From CAZJFH01 sp964545205 (lineage in GTDB: Bacteria; Pseudomonadota; Alphaproteobacteria; Rhodospirillales; Magnetospirillaceae), in contig CAZJFH010000010.1 of NCBI GenBank assembly GCA_964545205.1, positions 1 through 64,000 of the forward strand: a DNA stretch of 64,000 bases. The letters run 5' to 3'. The notes below the pieces were generated by a model. That model saw nothing but the letters and a program-made list of their open reading frames with translations, was not told where the DNA came from and ran no database searches. Positions 45,108 through 53,592 of the stretch are shown here, one piece after another; the stretch's first letter is position 1, and every line of letters begins with the position of its first letter. The position numbers were made by a program, and so were the translations under genes.

Positions 45108-46490
45108 TCAGGCGGGAACCTTCTTCAGCACGTCGCGCCAGCGCGGATACAGGTTGTCGGCATCCTTGGCGAAGGAGTCGAAGGCGCCGGCCAGCTCCGG
45201 ATGCTCCTTGGCATAATCCACCAGATCGATGCCCTTTTTCCAGGCCTCATGCGCCTGGCGCAGCGACTTGGCGCCGGCGACCGGGCCGTCCTTGTGGCCG
45301 AAGGCGCCGCCGCCCGAGGTCTGGATGACGTTGGAATGGCCGAGGTTGTCGAAGAAGCCCGGCAGGCGCAGCGCGTTCATGCCGCCCGAGATGATCGGCG
45401 TGGTGCCCTTCATGCTGTACCACTTCTGCGGATAGAACAGGCCCTGGGCCTCGTCGCGCTCGATCATGTAGGCGATGATCTTGTCGGCGGCGTCGCCTTC
45501 CATCTTGCCGTAGCCCATGGTGCCGGTGTGGATGCCGGAGGCGCCCTGCATGCGCGACATCTTCATGTGCACCAGGCTGGTGTAGCCGCGCTTCGCCTGC
45601 GGCGAGGTCACGGCGCCGTGGCCGGCGCGGTGGTAGTGCAGGAACTGGTTCGGGAAGTAGCGCCGGCACAGGCTCATCGCCGTCGGGCCGCCGACATAGC
45701 CGTCGACCAGGAAGGCGACGTGATGGGCGTTCTCGGCGAAGGTCTCCAGGATGTACTCGCCGCGGGCGATCATCTCGAAGGGGTCGTCGGCGGTGATGTT
45801 GGCCGAGAAGATCTTGCCCTGGCCGGTCTCGTCCTGGGCGCGGCGCAAGGCGTCGGCGACCAGCGGGATGGTCTTCTTCATCGGCGCGAACACCTGGTTG
45901 CCCTGGGGTTCGTCGTTCTTGACGAAGTCGCCGCCCAGCCAGAACTGGTAGCAGGCATCGGCGAAGGGCTGCGGGCGCAGGCCCAGCTTCGGCTTGATGA
46001 TGGTGCCGACGATCATGCCGCCGTCGACCAGCGGCCGGTCGAGCACGCGCCACATGTCGACGATGTTCATCGCCGGGCCGTCGAAAAGCTGCAGCCAGGC
46101 CGGCGGCGCGTAGAAGTCGAGCATCTTGGCGTATTCGACGTCGCTCATGCCCTGGTTGTTGCCGATGCACAGGGTCAGGAACGACACGATCATCGCCCGG
46201 CCGTCGGTGATGTTGCGGTCGAACAGCTCGATCGGGTACGCGATCTTCATCAGCTCCTTGGCTTCGTCGATCTCGTAGACCAGGGCGTCGACGCCGCGGG
46301 TGAAGTCGTCGGTGGTGCAGACGTCGACGTTGGTGCCGGTCGAGGATTCGGCCGCGAAGTGGGCGGCGACCTCGAGATAGCCGTAGCCGGCCTTCGGCTT
46401 CATCAGATAGGCGCACAGGACGTGACGACCGCCGGCGATCAGCGCGTCTTCGTTCAACGACAGGTTGGCATAGCGATTCGACTGGTCCAT
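45108..46490 (-). CDS. cbbM: Form II RuBisCO large subunit
   Basis: A 460-residue ribulose-bisphosphate carboxylase of form II (no small subunit). Active-site blocks are intact: GTIIKPKLGLRPQ (catalytic Lys), GGDFVKNDEPQGNQ (carbamylated Lys plus Asp and Glu for magnesium), HYHRAGHGAVTSP, TGTMGYGKMEGDA and ISGGMNALRLPGF. This rules out a RuBisCO-like protein. The Shine-Dalgarno GGAGAGAGG precedes ATG 46490. It is followed by prk. A dyad lies about 60-75 bp upstream. Form II enzymes have low CO2/O2 specificity and suit low-oxygen or redox-balancing use. Confidence 0.97.
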   Translation of the reverse strand: MDQSNRYANLSLNEDALIAGGRHVLCAYLMKPKAGYGYLEVAAHFAAESSTGTNVDVCTTDDFTRGVDALVYEIDEAKELMKIAYPIELFDRNITDGRAMIVSFLTLCIGNNQGMSDVEYAKMLDFYAPPAWLQLFDGPAMNIVDMWRVLDRPLVDGGMIVGTIIKPKLGLRPQPFADACYQFWLGGDFVKNDEPQGNQVFAPMKKTIPLVADALRRAQDETGQGKIFSANITADDPFEMIARGEYILETFAENAHHVAFLVDGYVGGPTAMSLCRRYFPNQFLHYHRAGHGAVTSPQAKRGYTSLVHMKMSRMQGASGIHTGTMGYGKMEGDAADKIIAYMIERDEAQGLFYPQKWYSMKGTTPIISGGMNALRLPGFFDNLGHSNVIQTSGGGAFGHKDGPVAGAKSLRQAHEAWKKGIDLVDYAKEHPELAGAFDSFAKDADNLYPRWRDVLKKVPA

Positions 46491-46548
46491 GTGCCGCCTC
46501 TCTCCAGGTTGTTTTGGCAGTTCCCGATGCGCCTTGGCGCCGTTGTGC

Positions 46549-46565
46549 CGACAGTGCGCCTGTCG
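46549..46565. promoter_or_regulatory. Dyad upstream of cbbM
   Basis: CGACAG-TGCGC-CTGTCG, a perfect 6-bp inverted repeat 59-75 bp before the cbbM ATG. Candidate activator or repressor site. It does not show an evident T-N11-A CbbR core. Confidence 0.45.
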
Positions 46566-46617
46566 CGGGCGCGGCGAAACACCCGCCGGAGGGATGGGCG
46601 GAAATCCTATAGGTGGG

Positions 46618-46655
46618 AAAAAGCCCGCCCCCAGAGGTGGTTTTTGGGCGGGGCG
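46618..46655 (-). terminator. Terminator of the sensor kinase gene upstream of cbbM
   Basis: On the minus strand GCCCCGCCCA and TGGGGGCGGGC pair with a one-base bulge around a loop holding AAAACCACCTC, followed by TTTTT. It separates the kinase transcript from cbbM. Confidence 0.65.
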
Positions 46656-46694
46656 GCGTGCGAGCCGAGATGCGGGGGGTTGGTATCGGGTGGG

Positions 46695-48491
46695 TCAGGC
46701 GACCGCTTCGGCGGCGGCCTCGGCCGGCAGTCGGATGCGGGCGGTGGTGCCGCGGCCGGGCGCGCTGTCGATGGCGAGGGCGCCGCCGTGGGCTCGCGCG
46801 AGTTCGCCGACCAGGGTCAGCCCGAGCCCGGTGCCAGGCTGGGCGCCGATGCGGTTGTCGAGCTGCTCGAACGGGCGCAGCACGCGGTCGATCTGTTCGG
46901 GCGGGATTCCGGGGCCGTCGTCGGCGACGCTGAGCTCCCAGGCGTCGTCGTGGTGACGCCAGCCGATTCGCACGCTGCCGCCGGGCGGCGTGTACTTCAC
47001 CGCGTTGGACAGCAGATTGTAGGCCATCCGGCGCAGGGCGGTCGGGTCGGCGGTGACGACGCAGCCGCCGTCCGGCGGCGCGGCCGCCAGCGTGACGCCG
47101 CGGCCGGCCGCGACCTCGCGCATGCCGTCGACGCATTCGCGCAGGATCTCGCCGATCTCCAGGGTCTCCGGCCGCAGCTGCATCTTGCCGGCCTCGATCT
47201 TCGCCACGTCGAGCAGGTCGTCGATCAGGGCCAGCAGGTGGCGGCCCGAGGAATGGATGTGATCGGCGTATTCCGCGTAGCGATCGGCGACGCCGGGGCC
47301 GAGATGACGGTCGCGCACCACCTCGCTGTAGCCGAGGATCGCGTTCAGCGGCGTGCGCAGCTCGTGGCTCATCGCGGCCAGGAACTGCGACTTGGCCTGG
47401 CTCGCCTCGTGGGCGCGGCGGATGGCGCGCCGGAGCATGCGGCGATGACGTTCGATCTGGCGGCGGCGGCGCTCCAGCGCGACGGCCATGGCGTCGCAGT
47501 CTTCGGCGAGGCGGCCGAGTTCCGAGCCGTCGCTGCGCAACTGGCTGCGGGCGGTGTAGTCGCCGTCGGCGAGCGACCGCGCCAGCCGGCCGAGCGTCTC
47601 GGTCCAGCGCAGCACCATGTGGCGCGCCGCCAGCAGCGCCAGCAGGACGGAGAGGGCGACGACGACGAGCAGCAGCGACGCGCGCTCCAGCAGCGCCTCG
47701 CGGTAAGGCGCCAGCGTGGCGGCGCGGTCGCGGTGCAGCACCACGTAGGCGCCGCCGGGGATCGCCTCGACCGCGGCGATGCCGAACATCCCCGTCCGGC
47801 CGAAATGCGCGCCGATGCTCCGCCGGTCGATCGGCTGGCCAATCAGCTGGTCGCCGGGGGCGACGGCGCCTTCCGGCCAAGCCGCCAGGACGCGCCCGCG
47901 ACCGTCGAGCACCGTCACCCGGTCGCCTTCGGTCAGGTTGGCGTGCGCCAGGGAACTCGACAGCCACTCCAGATTGACCCCGAGATTGACGCTGGCGGTG
48001 ACGCGACCGTGGTCGTCGAACACCGGCTGCGAGACGACGATCACCGGCTTGCCGGTCAGCGGGCCGAAGAAGAAGTCGCTGATGCCGGGCGCGCCCGCGA
48101 GCGCCGCTCGGATGTGCGGCGTCTCCGAGACGTCGACCGGCGCCTTCACCGGCGTCGAACTGCAGGTGATCATGCCGGAGGCGTCGACGCGCGAGAAATT
48201 GGTGATGTTGGCGAACTGGGGGTGGAGGCCGGCGAGCGCCCGGGAACACGCGGCGTCGTCCCCGTTGCGCATGGCGTCCCAATGCGCCACCACCCGCAGC
48301 AGGTCGCGACCGGACGCCAGCACGCCGGCGATCTGGCCGGCGACCAGTCGGGCGGTCTCGTCGAGTTCCTGCTCGACGACCGCCCGGTGCTCGTCCATGC
48401 GCTGGCGCAGGTCGATGGCGTCGTAGGCCAGCACCGGCGCGGTGACCAGCAGGCACAGCGCGAAAAGCCGGGCGCTGGTTCGCCGCAACAT
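46695..48491 (-). CDS. Membrane sensor histidine kinase next to cbbM
   Basis: 598 residues. TM1 (about 6-24, LFALCLLVTAPVLAY), a periplasmic sensor of about 240 residues with a Cache-like look (FANITNFSRVDASGMITCSS, FFFGPLTGKPVIVVSQPVFD, VTASVNLGVNLEWL), TM2 (about 282-303) and HAMP. The kinase core follows: HisKA FLAAMSHELRTPLNAILGY, HATPase NLLSNAVKYTPPGG, VADDGPGIPPEQ and GTGLGLTLVGELARAHGG. No receiver is attached or adjacent, so it is an orphan kinase. ATG 48491 has GGGGAGGAACGG upstream; an earlier in-frame ATG at 48566 would add a charged non-membrane head. It is followed by a terminator and cbbM on the same strand. Confidence 0.9.
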   Translation of the reverse strand: MLRRTSARLFALCLLVTAPVLAYDAIDLRQRMDEHRAVVEQELDETARLVAGQIAGVLASGRDLLRVVAHWDAMRNGDDAACSRALAGLHPQFANITNFSRVDASGMITCSSTPVKAPVDVSETPHIRAALAGAPGISDFFFGPLTGKPVIVVSQPVFDDHGRVTASVNLGVNLEWLSSSLAHANLTEGDRVTVLDGRGRVLAAWPEGAVAPGDQLIGQPIDRRSIGAHFGRTGMFGIAAVEAIPGGAYVVLHRDRAATLAPYREALLERASLLLVVVALSVLLALLAARHMVLRWTETLGRLARSLADGDYTARSQLRSDGSELGRLAEDCDAMAVALERRRRQIERHRRMLRRAIRRAHEASQAKSQFLAAMSHELRTPLNAILGYSEVVRDRHLGPGVADRYAEYADHIHSSGRHLLALIDDLLDVAKIEAGKMQLRPETLEIGEILRECVDGMREVAAGRGVTLAAAPPDGGCVVTADPTALRRMAYNLLSNAVKYTPPGGSVRIGWRHHDDAWELSVADDGPGIPPEQIDRVLRPFEQLDNRIGAQPGTGLGLTLVGELARAHGGALAIDSAPGRGTTARIRLPAEAAAEAVA

Positions 48492-48617
48492 CCGTTCCTC
48501 CCCGGCGACCCTCCGCCGGGCCGCTCGACCGGATTGATCTCTTATCCGACAGGGTGCCTCGGACACTCCGTTTGGAGCAAGTCATACGGAAGGTTCGGAC
48601 CTGCGGGCAAAGGTTTG

Positions 48618-49064
48618 CTACTGCGCCGCCGGCGCCGTCTCCGCGTCGTGGCCGCCGTGCTCGCGGGCGACGATCCGCAGGCAGGTCTCGAGCGTGATCG
48701 AGGCCAGCGTGGCGTGGGCGGTGTCCTCGATCTCCTGCAGCACGCGGGTCAACGCCAGCCCGGCCGGCGTGGTGTCGCCGGGTTCGCGCTCGCCGTGCAG
48801 GATCGGTTCGACCTCCTCGAACTGGCGGATGACGTCGAGCAGGGTGGTGCGCTTGGGATTGCCGACGAAGCGGTAGCCGCCGGTGGCGCCGCGCGCCGCC
48901 TCGACCAGGCCGGCGCGGCCCAGGGTGCGCAGCACCTTGGCGAGGTGGTTCAGCGAGATGCCGTACTTGGCCGCGATCTCGGCCGAGGATCGCTGGCGGC
49001 CGGGTTCGGCGGCCAGTTCGAGGGTGGCGTACAGCGCAAAACGCGTGGCCTTCTGCAGCCTCAT
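48618..49064 (-). CDS. Rrf2-family transcriptional regulator
   Basis: 148 residues. MRLQKATRFALYATLELAAE, then SSAEIAAKYGISLNHLAKVL and VLRTLGRAGLVEAARGATGG form the Rrf2 winged helix. Iron-sulphur members (IscR, NsrR) have three Cys in the loop before the dimerisation helix; that loop here reads EREPGDTTPAGLAL and the only Cys is in LETCLRI. It may sense without a cluster or use other ligands. ATG 49064 overlaps the GNAT stop (ATGA). The operon is divergent from a hemerythrin gene, and an ATGGCAAT-type dyad lies between them. Confidence 0.88.
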   Translation of the reverse strand: MRLQKATRFALYATLELAAEPGRQRSSAEIAAKYGISLNHLAKVLRTLGRAGLVEAARGATGGYRFVGNPKRTTLLDVIRQFEEVEPILHGEREPGDTTPAGLALTRVLQEIEDTAHATLASITLETCLRIVAREHGGHDAETAPAAQ

Positions 49065-49546
49065 CCGTCCAGGTCCTTCTCCAGCTCGACGAACGGGCCG
49101 GCCATCATGCCCTGGCTGCGGAAGAACGACATGATCAGGTGGGCGTCGCGGCGCAGCATGGTGCGCACCTTGGTGGCGCCGCCGCGGCGGAAGCCGTCGC
49201 AGATGCCGTCGAACAGCGCCGTCGCGATGCCGCCGAGGCGGATCGTGGGATTGACGTTGATCGCGAACACCCAGCCGCAGGGCGGCGAGCCGAATTCCCA
49301 GGCGCGGATTTCGCCGATGATGAAGCCGGCCAGCTCGGCGCCGGTGTCGGCGACCAGGAACGAGCGGCCCTGATGACGCGCGCCGAAGCGTTCGAACAGG
49401 TCGTGCCAGTAGTCCGGCTTCGCCAGCCCGGTGATCTCGGCATCCAGCGCGATCACCGCCGGCAGGTCCTGCGCGGTCGCCGGCCGGATGACGAAACCCT
49501 GGTCCTCGGCGGCGGCATCGAGCGGCCTGTACCCTGCTGTTTCCAT
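49061..49546 (-). CDS. GNAT-family N-acetyltransferase
   Basis: 161 residues. A single GNAT domain: FVIRPATAQDLPAVIALD, AGFIIGEIRAWEF, VFAINVNPTIRLGGIATALF (motif A, with the acetyl-CoA loop read as RLGGIA), and a C-terminal MMAGPFVELEKDL. Substrate unknown. GGGAGGGAACC precedes ATG 49546. It is the first gene of a two-gene unit with the Rrf2 regulator. Confidence 0.88.
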   Translation of the reverse strand: METAGYRPLDAAAEDQGFVIRPATAQDLPAVIALDAEITGLAKPDYWHDLFERFGARHQGRSFLVADTGAELAGFIIGEIRAWEFGSPPCGWVFAINVNPTIRLGGIATALFDGICDGFRRGGATKVRTMLRRDAHLIMSFFRSQGMMAGPFVELEKDLDG

Positions 49547-49599
49547 GGTTCCCTCCCGTGGTCGGCCCGCGCCGTTTTCGTCCTTGGCCGGTCGGCGGC

Positions 49600-49654
49600 T
49601 TGACAGGCGGCCCCGCCGGCTGGGTAAAATGGCAATCGAGTACGAAATTACCAT
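49600..49654. promoter_or_regulatory. Divergent control region with Rrf2-type dyad
   Basis: Plus-strand TTGACA (49600-49605) and TAAAAT (49625-49630) are 19 bp apart. A dyad ATGGCAAT (49629-49636) and ATTACCAT (49647-49654), agreeing at 7 of 8 positions, overlaps and follows the -10. It lies between the Rrf2-GNAT operon and the hemerythrin gene, where an autoregulated repressor would bind. Confidence 0.5.
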
Positions 49655-49745
49655 AAACCGGCCGGCCTTGGCGAGGGGGTGCGCGGGGCGGGCGCGGCGG
49701 TCGCAGCGGGGGACGGCCGTCGGCGAACACGAGAGGGAGTACGTG

Positions 49746-50252
49746 ATGTTCGATTCGACCCGCATCGGCGCGCTGCTGCACGGCGAGCACGAGACCACCC
49801 TGAAGGCGATGAACCAGCTCGAGGCGCTGCTGGCAAAGCATCCGGCCAAGCGGCCGCCCGACGTCGCCGACCCGCAGCTCCGCATGGTCCTGCAGGAACT
49901 GGTCGGCAGCATGTCGAACGAGGTCAGCCGCCATTTCGATTTCGAGGAACAGCACCTGTTCCCGATCCTGGCCGAGCACGGCGAGGACGGCATCGGTGGC
50001 TTCCTGGCCGAGGAGCACGCGGCGATCCGGCCGCTGGCCGAATCGGTGGTCGCCGCCGCCCGCGCGGCGCTGAAGGGCGAGGCCTTCGACGCCCAGTCCT
50101 GGCGCGCCTTCCACGAGGCCGGCGCCGAACTGGCCGAGCGCGAGATCTATCACATCCAGAAGGAAGAGATGGCGCTGCTCGCCGCCATCACCTCGCTGCT
50201 CGACGAGGAGCAGGACGCCGAGCTGGCCAACCAGTATCAGATGATGGGCTAG
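49746..50252 (+). CDS. Hemerythrin-domain protein
   Basis: 168 residues, a four-helix HHE-type domain. All expected ligand positions are present: GEHETTL, SRHFDFEEQHLFPIL, LAEEHAAIRP and IYHIQKEEMALL. Such proteins bind a di-iron centre and act in oxygen, NO or iron-sulphur damage responses. ATG 49746 follows GAGAGGGAG. Divergent from the Rrf2-GNAT unit, which probably controls it. Confidence 0.88.
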   Translation: MFDSTRIGALLHGEHETTLKAMNQLEALLAKHPAKRPPDVADPQLRMVLQELVGSMSNEVSRHFDFEEQHLFPILAEHGEDGIGGFLAEEHAAIRPLAESVVAAARAALKGEAFDAQSWRAFHEAGAELAEREIYHIQKEEMALLAAITSLLDEEQDAELANQYQMMG

Positions 50253-50314
50253 AGGCGGGCCTGGAGACCCGCGCTCCGGGGCATGCCGTCCCCGCTGATC
50301 GGTGATGGACCTGT

Positions 50315-51412
50315 TTACTCCGCCGCGTCCTTCGGCAGCTCGGGCAGCGGCTCGGCCGGGCGCTGGCGGGACAGGTCGATCTCGGGGGCCATCGGGCCGT
50401 CGGTGCGCGGGCCGCGCAGGGCCACCAGCGCCGCCTTCAGCGGGTGGTCGAAGGTGTCGTTGACGGCGGTGGCCTCGTAGCCGCAATGCACCATGCAGTT
50501 GGCGCATTTCTCGTAGTTGCCGGTGCCGTAAAGCTCCCAGTCGGTGGTCTCCAGCAGCTCGCGGTAGGTCGCGGTGAAGCCCTCGCCGATCAGGTAGCAC
50601 GGGCGCTGCCAGCCGAACACGTTGCGCGCCGGCATGCTCCAGGGTTCGCAGCGGTAGTCCTGGTTGCCGGCCAGGAAGTCGATGAACAGCGACGACTGGT
50701 TGAACCGCCACTTGCGGCCCTTGCCGCGGCCGAAGATGTCGCGGAAGAGCTGCTTGGACTTCTGGCGCGACAGGAAGTGCTGCTGGTCGGGCGCCTTCTC
50801 GTAGGCGTAACCGGGCGAGATGGTGATGCCCTCGACCTTCAGCTCGTCGATCGCGTAGTCGAAGAATCTCGCCATCGCCTCGGGGTCGGCGCCGTCGAAG
50901 ATCGTGCAGTTGACGGTGACGCGGAAGCCGCGCCGCACCGCCTCGCGGATCGCCCTGGTGGCGCGGTCGAACACGCCGGCCTGCGACACCGCCTTGTCGT
51001 GGTGCTCGCGGTCGCCGTCGAGATGGACCGAGAACGTCAGGTAGGGCGACGGCCGGAACAGGTCCATGCGCTTCTCGAGCAGCAGCGCGTTGGTGCACAG
51101 GTAGACGAAGCGCTTCTGGGCGATCAGGCCGTGGACGATCTGGTCGATCTCCTTGTGCAGCAACGGCTCGCCGCCCGGAATCGAGACCATCGGCGCGCCG
51201 CATTCCTCGGCCGCCGCCAGGCATTCGGCGACGCTCATGCGCTTGTTGAGGATGTGGTCGGGATAGGCGATCTTGCCGCAGCCGGCGCAGGCCAGGTTGC
51301 AGCGGAACAGCGGCTCGAGCATCAGCACCAGCGGATAGCGCCGGTTGCCCGACAGCCGCTGCTTCATGATGTACGCGCCGACGCGGAGCTGCTGGATCAG
51401 GGGAACGCCCAC
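50315..51412 (-). CDS. hpnH: Adenosyl-hopene transferase HpnH (radical SAM)
   Basis: A 365-residue radical SAM enzyme that adds adenosyl to diploptene, the first step in making extended C35 hopanoids. Family sequence is near-canonical: VPLIQQLRVGAYIMKQ, RYPLVLMLEPLFRCN, the Fe-S loop CNLACAGCGKI (CxxxCxxC), VSIPGGEPLLHKEIDQIV, FSVHLDGDREHHDKAV and YEKCANCMVHCGYEATAV. The start is GTG 51412, agreeing with the family N-terminus. Two hpnL-like genes lie divergently upstream. The squalene-hopene cyclase and other hpn genes are outside the window. Confidence 0.95.
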   Translation of the reverse strand: MGVPLIQQLRVGAYIMKQRLSGNRRYPLVLMLEPLFRCNLACAGCGKIAYPDHILNKRMSVAECLAAAEECGAPMVSIPGGEPLLHKEIDQIVHGLIAQKRFVYLCTNALLLEKRMDLFRPSPYLTFSVHLDGDREHHDKAVSQAGVFDRATRAIREAVRRGFRVTVNCTIFDGADPEAMARFFDYAIDELKVEGITISPGYAYEKAPDQQHFLSRQKSKQLFRDIFGRGKGRKWRFNQSSLFIDFLAGNQDYRCEPWSMPARNVFGWQRPCYLIGEGFTATYRELLETTDWELYGTGNYEKCANCMVHCGYEATAVNDTFDHPLKAALVALRGPRTDGPMAPEIDLSRQRPAEPLPELPKDAAE

Positions 51413-51560
51413 GGCTTCGCCTTTCTGCTGTTCGCTGTCGCCAACACCGAACGCGGCCGCGCTGTTGCGGCGGCCGCGAGGTGCCGATACCTTTAGCCGA
51501 ATTCGCGGCCCATCGCCAAGCTCGGATATGGGGATGGGGCGGCACCGGACGGGGTGGGGG

Positions 51561-52553
51561 ATGCGCAAATCGCTGCTGTTTCTGGGGGCGGCCGGGCTCG
51601 GCCTGGCGGCGTGGCTGATCGCCGCGCACGACGCCGCCGCGATCGGCGCCGCCGTCGCCGCCGTCGGCTGGGGGCTGGGGCTGATCTGCCTTGTGCGGGT
51701 GCTGCCGATCCTGTGCGACGCCATCGGCTGGCGGGTGCTGTTCCCCGTCGCGTGGCGGCCGGCGCCGTGGCCGACCTTCTGGATCCGCTGGGTGTCGGAG
51801 AGCGTCAACGCGCTGCTGCCGGTGGCGCAGATCGGCGGCGAGGTGGTGCGCTCGCGGCTGATCAGCCGCCGTTCCGTCGTCCCCGAGCCGGCGATCGGCG
51901 GCGCCCAGGCGGCGGCCAGCGTCGTCGCCGACCTGACCACGGGCATGGTCGGCACGATGATGTTCAGCGTCACCGGCGTCGTGCTGCTGCTGCAGCGAAC
52001 GACGTCGGAGGAGGTGGCCGGCGCGCTGTACTGGGCGATGGCGGCGATGGCCGGCATGCTGCTGGCCTTCCTGGCCGCGCAGCGCTCGGGCCTGCTGACC
52101 GGCGTGACCCGCAAGGTCGCCGGCGCGGTCGGCGGTTCGCTGGCCCGCGCGGTGGCCGGCGGCACCCAAGCCTTCGACGCCGCCCTGGCCGAGATCTACC
52201 GCGACCGCGCCGCCTTCGCCCATTCGGCGGTGTGGCGGCTGGCCTCGTGGCTGGTCGGCGCGGCGGAAGTCTGGCTGGCCCTGACCTTCCTGGGCGTTGA
52301 CATCTCGCTCGCCGACGCCTTGATGATCGAGAGCGTCAGCGTCACCGTCCGCAGCGCCGCCTTCGCGGTGCCCGGCGGCCTCGGCCTGCAGGAGGGCAGC
52401 CTGCTGCTGCTCGGCGGCCTGGTCGGCATCCCGCCCGAGACGGCGCTGGCGCTGGCGCTGATCAAGCGGGTGCGCGAGGTCGCGGTCGGCTTGCCGGCCC
52501 TGGCGCTGTGGTGGGCGATCGAGACGCGCACGACGCTGCGGCAGCGGGCGTGA
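51561..52553 (+). CDS. HpnL-like polytopic membrane protein (copy 1)
   Basis: 330 residues, about eight membrane segments, of the lysylphosphatidylglycerol synthetase/HpnL flippase-like family. Signature IRWVSESVNALLPVAQIGGE (about 75-94), then SVVADLTTGMVGT and VRSAAFAVPGGLGLQEGSLL near the C-terminus. HpnL-type proteins occur in hopanoid loci and are thought to help place or move hopanoids or lipids. ATG 51561 follows a GGGGTGGGGG run. A close paralogue follows after 13 bp. Divergent from hpnH. Confidence 0.85.
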   Translation: MRKSLLFLGAAGLGLAAWLIAAHDAAAIGAAVAAVGWGLGLICLVRVLPILCDAIGWRVLFPVAWRPAPWPTFWIRWVSESVNALLPVAQIGGEVVRSRLISRRSVVPEPAIGGAQAAASVVADLTTGMVGTMMFSVTGVVLLLQRTTSEEVAGALYWAMAAMAGMLLAFLAAQRSGLLTGVTRKVAGAVGGSLARAVAGGTQAFDAALAEIYRDRAAFAHSAVWRLASWLVGAAEVWLALTFLGVDISLADALMIESVSVTVRSAAFAVPGGLGLQEGSLLLLGGLVGIPPETALALALIKRVREVAVGLPALALWWAIETRTTLRQRA

Positions 52554-52566
52554 CGGTGGAGATGCG

Positions 52567-53592
52567 GTGCGCAAGCGGACGATCTTTCTGACGGCTGCCG
52601 GCCTGCTCGGGCTCGCGCTCGCGGTCTACCTGTACCTGACCTACGACATCGAAGAGATCCTGAAGGCGTTCCAGGCCGTCGGCTGGGGCATCGCCCTGAT
52701 CGTCGCCTGGCGCGCGGTGCCGATCATCCTCGACGCCACCGGCTGGTGGACCCTGTTCAAGCCCGGCCGCCGGCCGCCGCTGCACACCACCTGGTGGGTG
52801 CGCTGGGTCGCCGAGAGCATCAATTCGCTGCTGCCGGTAGCGCAGATCGGCGGCGACGTCGTGCGCGCCCATCTCGTCGCCCGCCCCGAGATCGTGCCCG
52901 AGCCGGACATCCGCATGCCGGAAGCGGCGGCGACGGCGGTGGTCGACGTCACCATCGGCATCGTCGCCACCACGGTGTTCAGCCTGGCCGGCGTGGTGCT
53001 GCTGGTCACCTATTCGACCGGCCAGGCGATGAGCTCGGCGCTGTGGGGCGTCGGCGGCCTGTTCGTGCTGCTGGGTCTGCTGCTGCTCGCCCAGCGCCGC
53101 GGCTGGCTCGGCAAGTCGGTGCGCTGGATGACGCGCAAGCTCAAGGGCGATCTCGGCGAGGACGTGATCGGCGGCACCCGCGACTTCGACGAGGTCATCG
53201 CCGAGCGCTGGCGCCACCCCGGCCGTCTGGCGCGGGCGACGCTGTGGCGCGTCGCCAGCTCGTTCTCGACCGCCGGCGAGATCTGGCTGGCGCTGTGGCT
53301 GCAGGGCGCCGACGTCACCATCGTCGACGCCATCGTCCTCGAGAGCCTGACCTACGCCGTGCGCACGGCGGCCTTCGCGGTGCCCGGCGCGCTGGGCCTG
53401 CAGGAGGGCACGCTGGTGCTGCTGGGCGGCTTGATGGGCGTCGCGCCCGACACGGCTTTGGCGATCGGCCTGATCAAGCGGGTGCGCGAGCTCGCGGTCG
53501 GCGTTCCCGGCATCGCGCTGTGGCTGTGGCTGGAGAAGCGGGTGGTGACCAGCGACGAGGGCATGGTCGAGAAGGTCACCGGCCGGCGCTGA
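52567..53592 (+). CDS. HpnL-like polytopic membrane protein (copy 2)
   Basis: 341 residues, paralogue of the preceding gene with the same blocks: VRWVAESINSLLPVAQIGGD, TAVVDVTIGIVATTVFSLAG, VRTAAFAVPGALGLQEGTLV and AIGLIKRVRELAVGVPGIAL. Start GTG 52567, whose AAGCGG continuation matches copy 1 (MRK start). The stop overlaps the convergent PIG-L gene by 17 bp. The two copies are clearly diverged, so the duplication is old. Confidence 0.85.
   Translation: MRKRTIFLTAAGLLGLALAVYLYLTYDIEEILKAFQAVGWGIALIVAWRAVPIILDATGWWTLFKPGRRPPLHTTWWVRWVAESINSLLPVAQIGGDVVRAHLVARPEIVPEPDIRMPEAAATAVVDVTIGIVATTVFSLAGVVLLVTYSTGQAMSSALWGVGGLFVLLGLLLLAQRRGWLGKSVRWMTRKLKGDLGEDVIGGTRDFDEVIAERWRHPGRLARATLWRVASSFSTAGEIWLALWLQGADVTIVDAIVLESLTYAVRTAAFAVPGALGLQEGTLVLLGGLMGVAPDTALAIGLIKRVRELAVGVPGIALWLWLEKRVVTSDEGMVEKVTGRR

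Noticed and set aside
45108..46490. RuBisCO-like protein (form IV)
   Set aside because: All catalytic and magnesium-binding residues of form II are present and prk is adjacent.
45247..48585. Long minus-strand frame across cbbM and the kinase
   Set aside because: Out-of-frame Arg-rich reading of two well-defined genes in their own frames.
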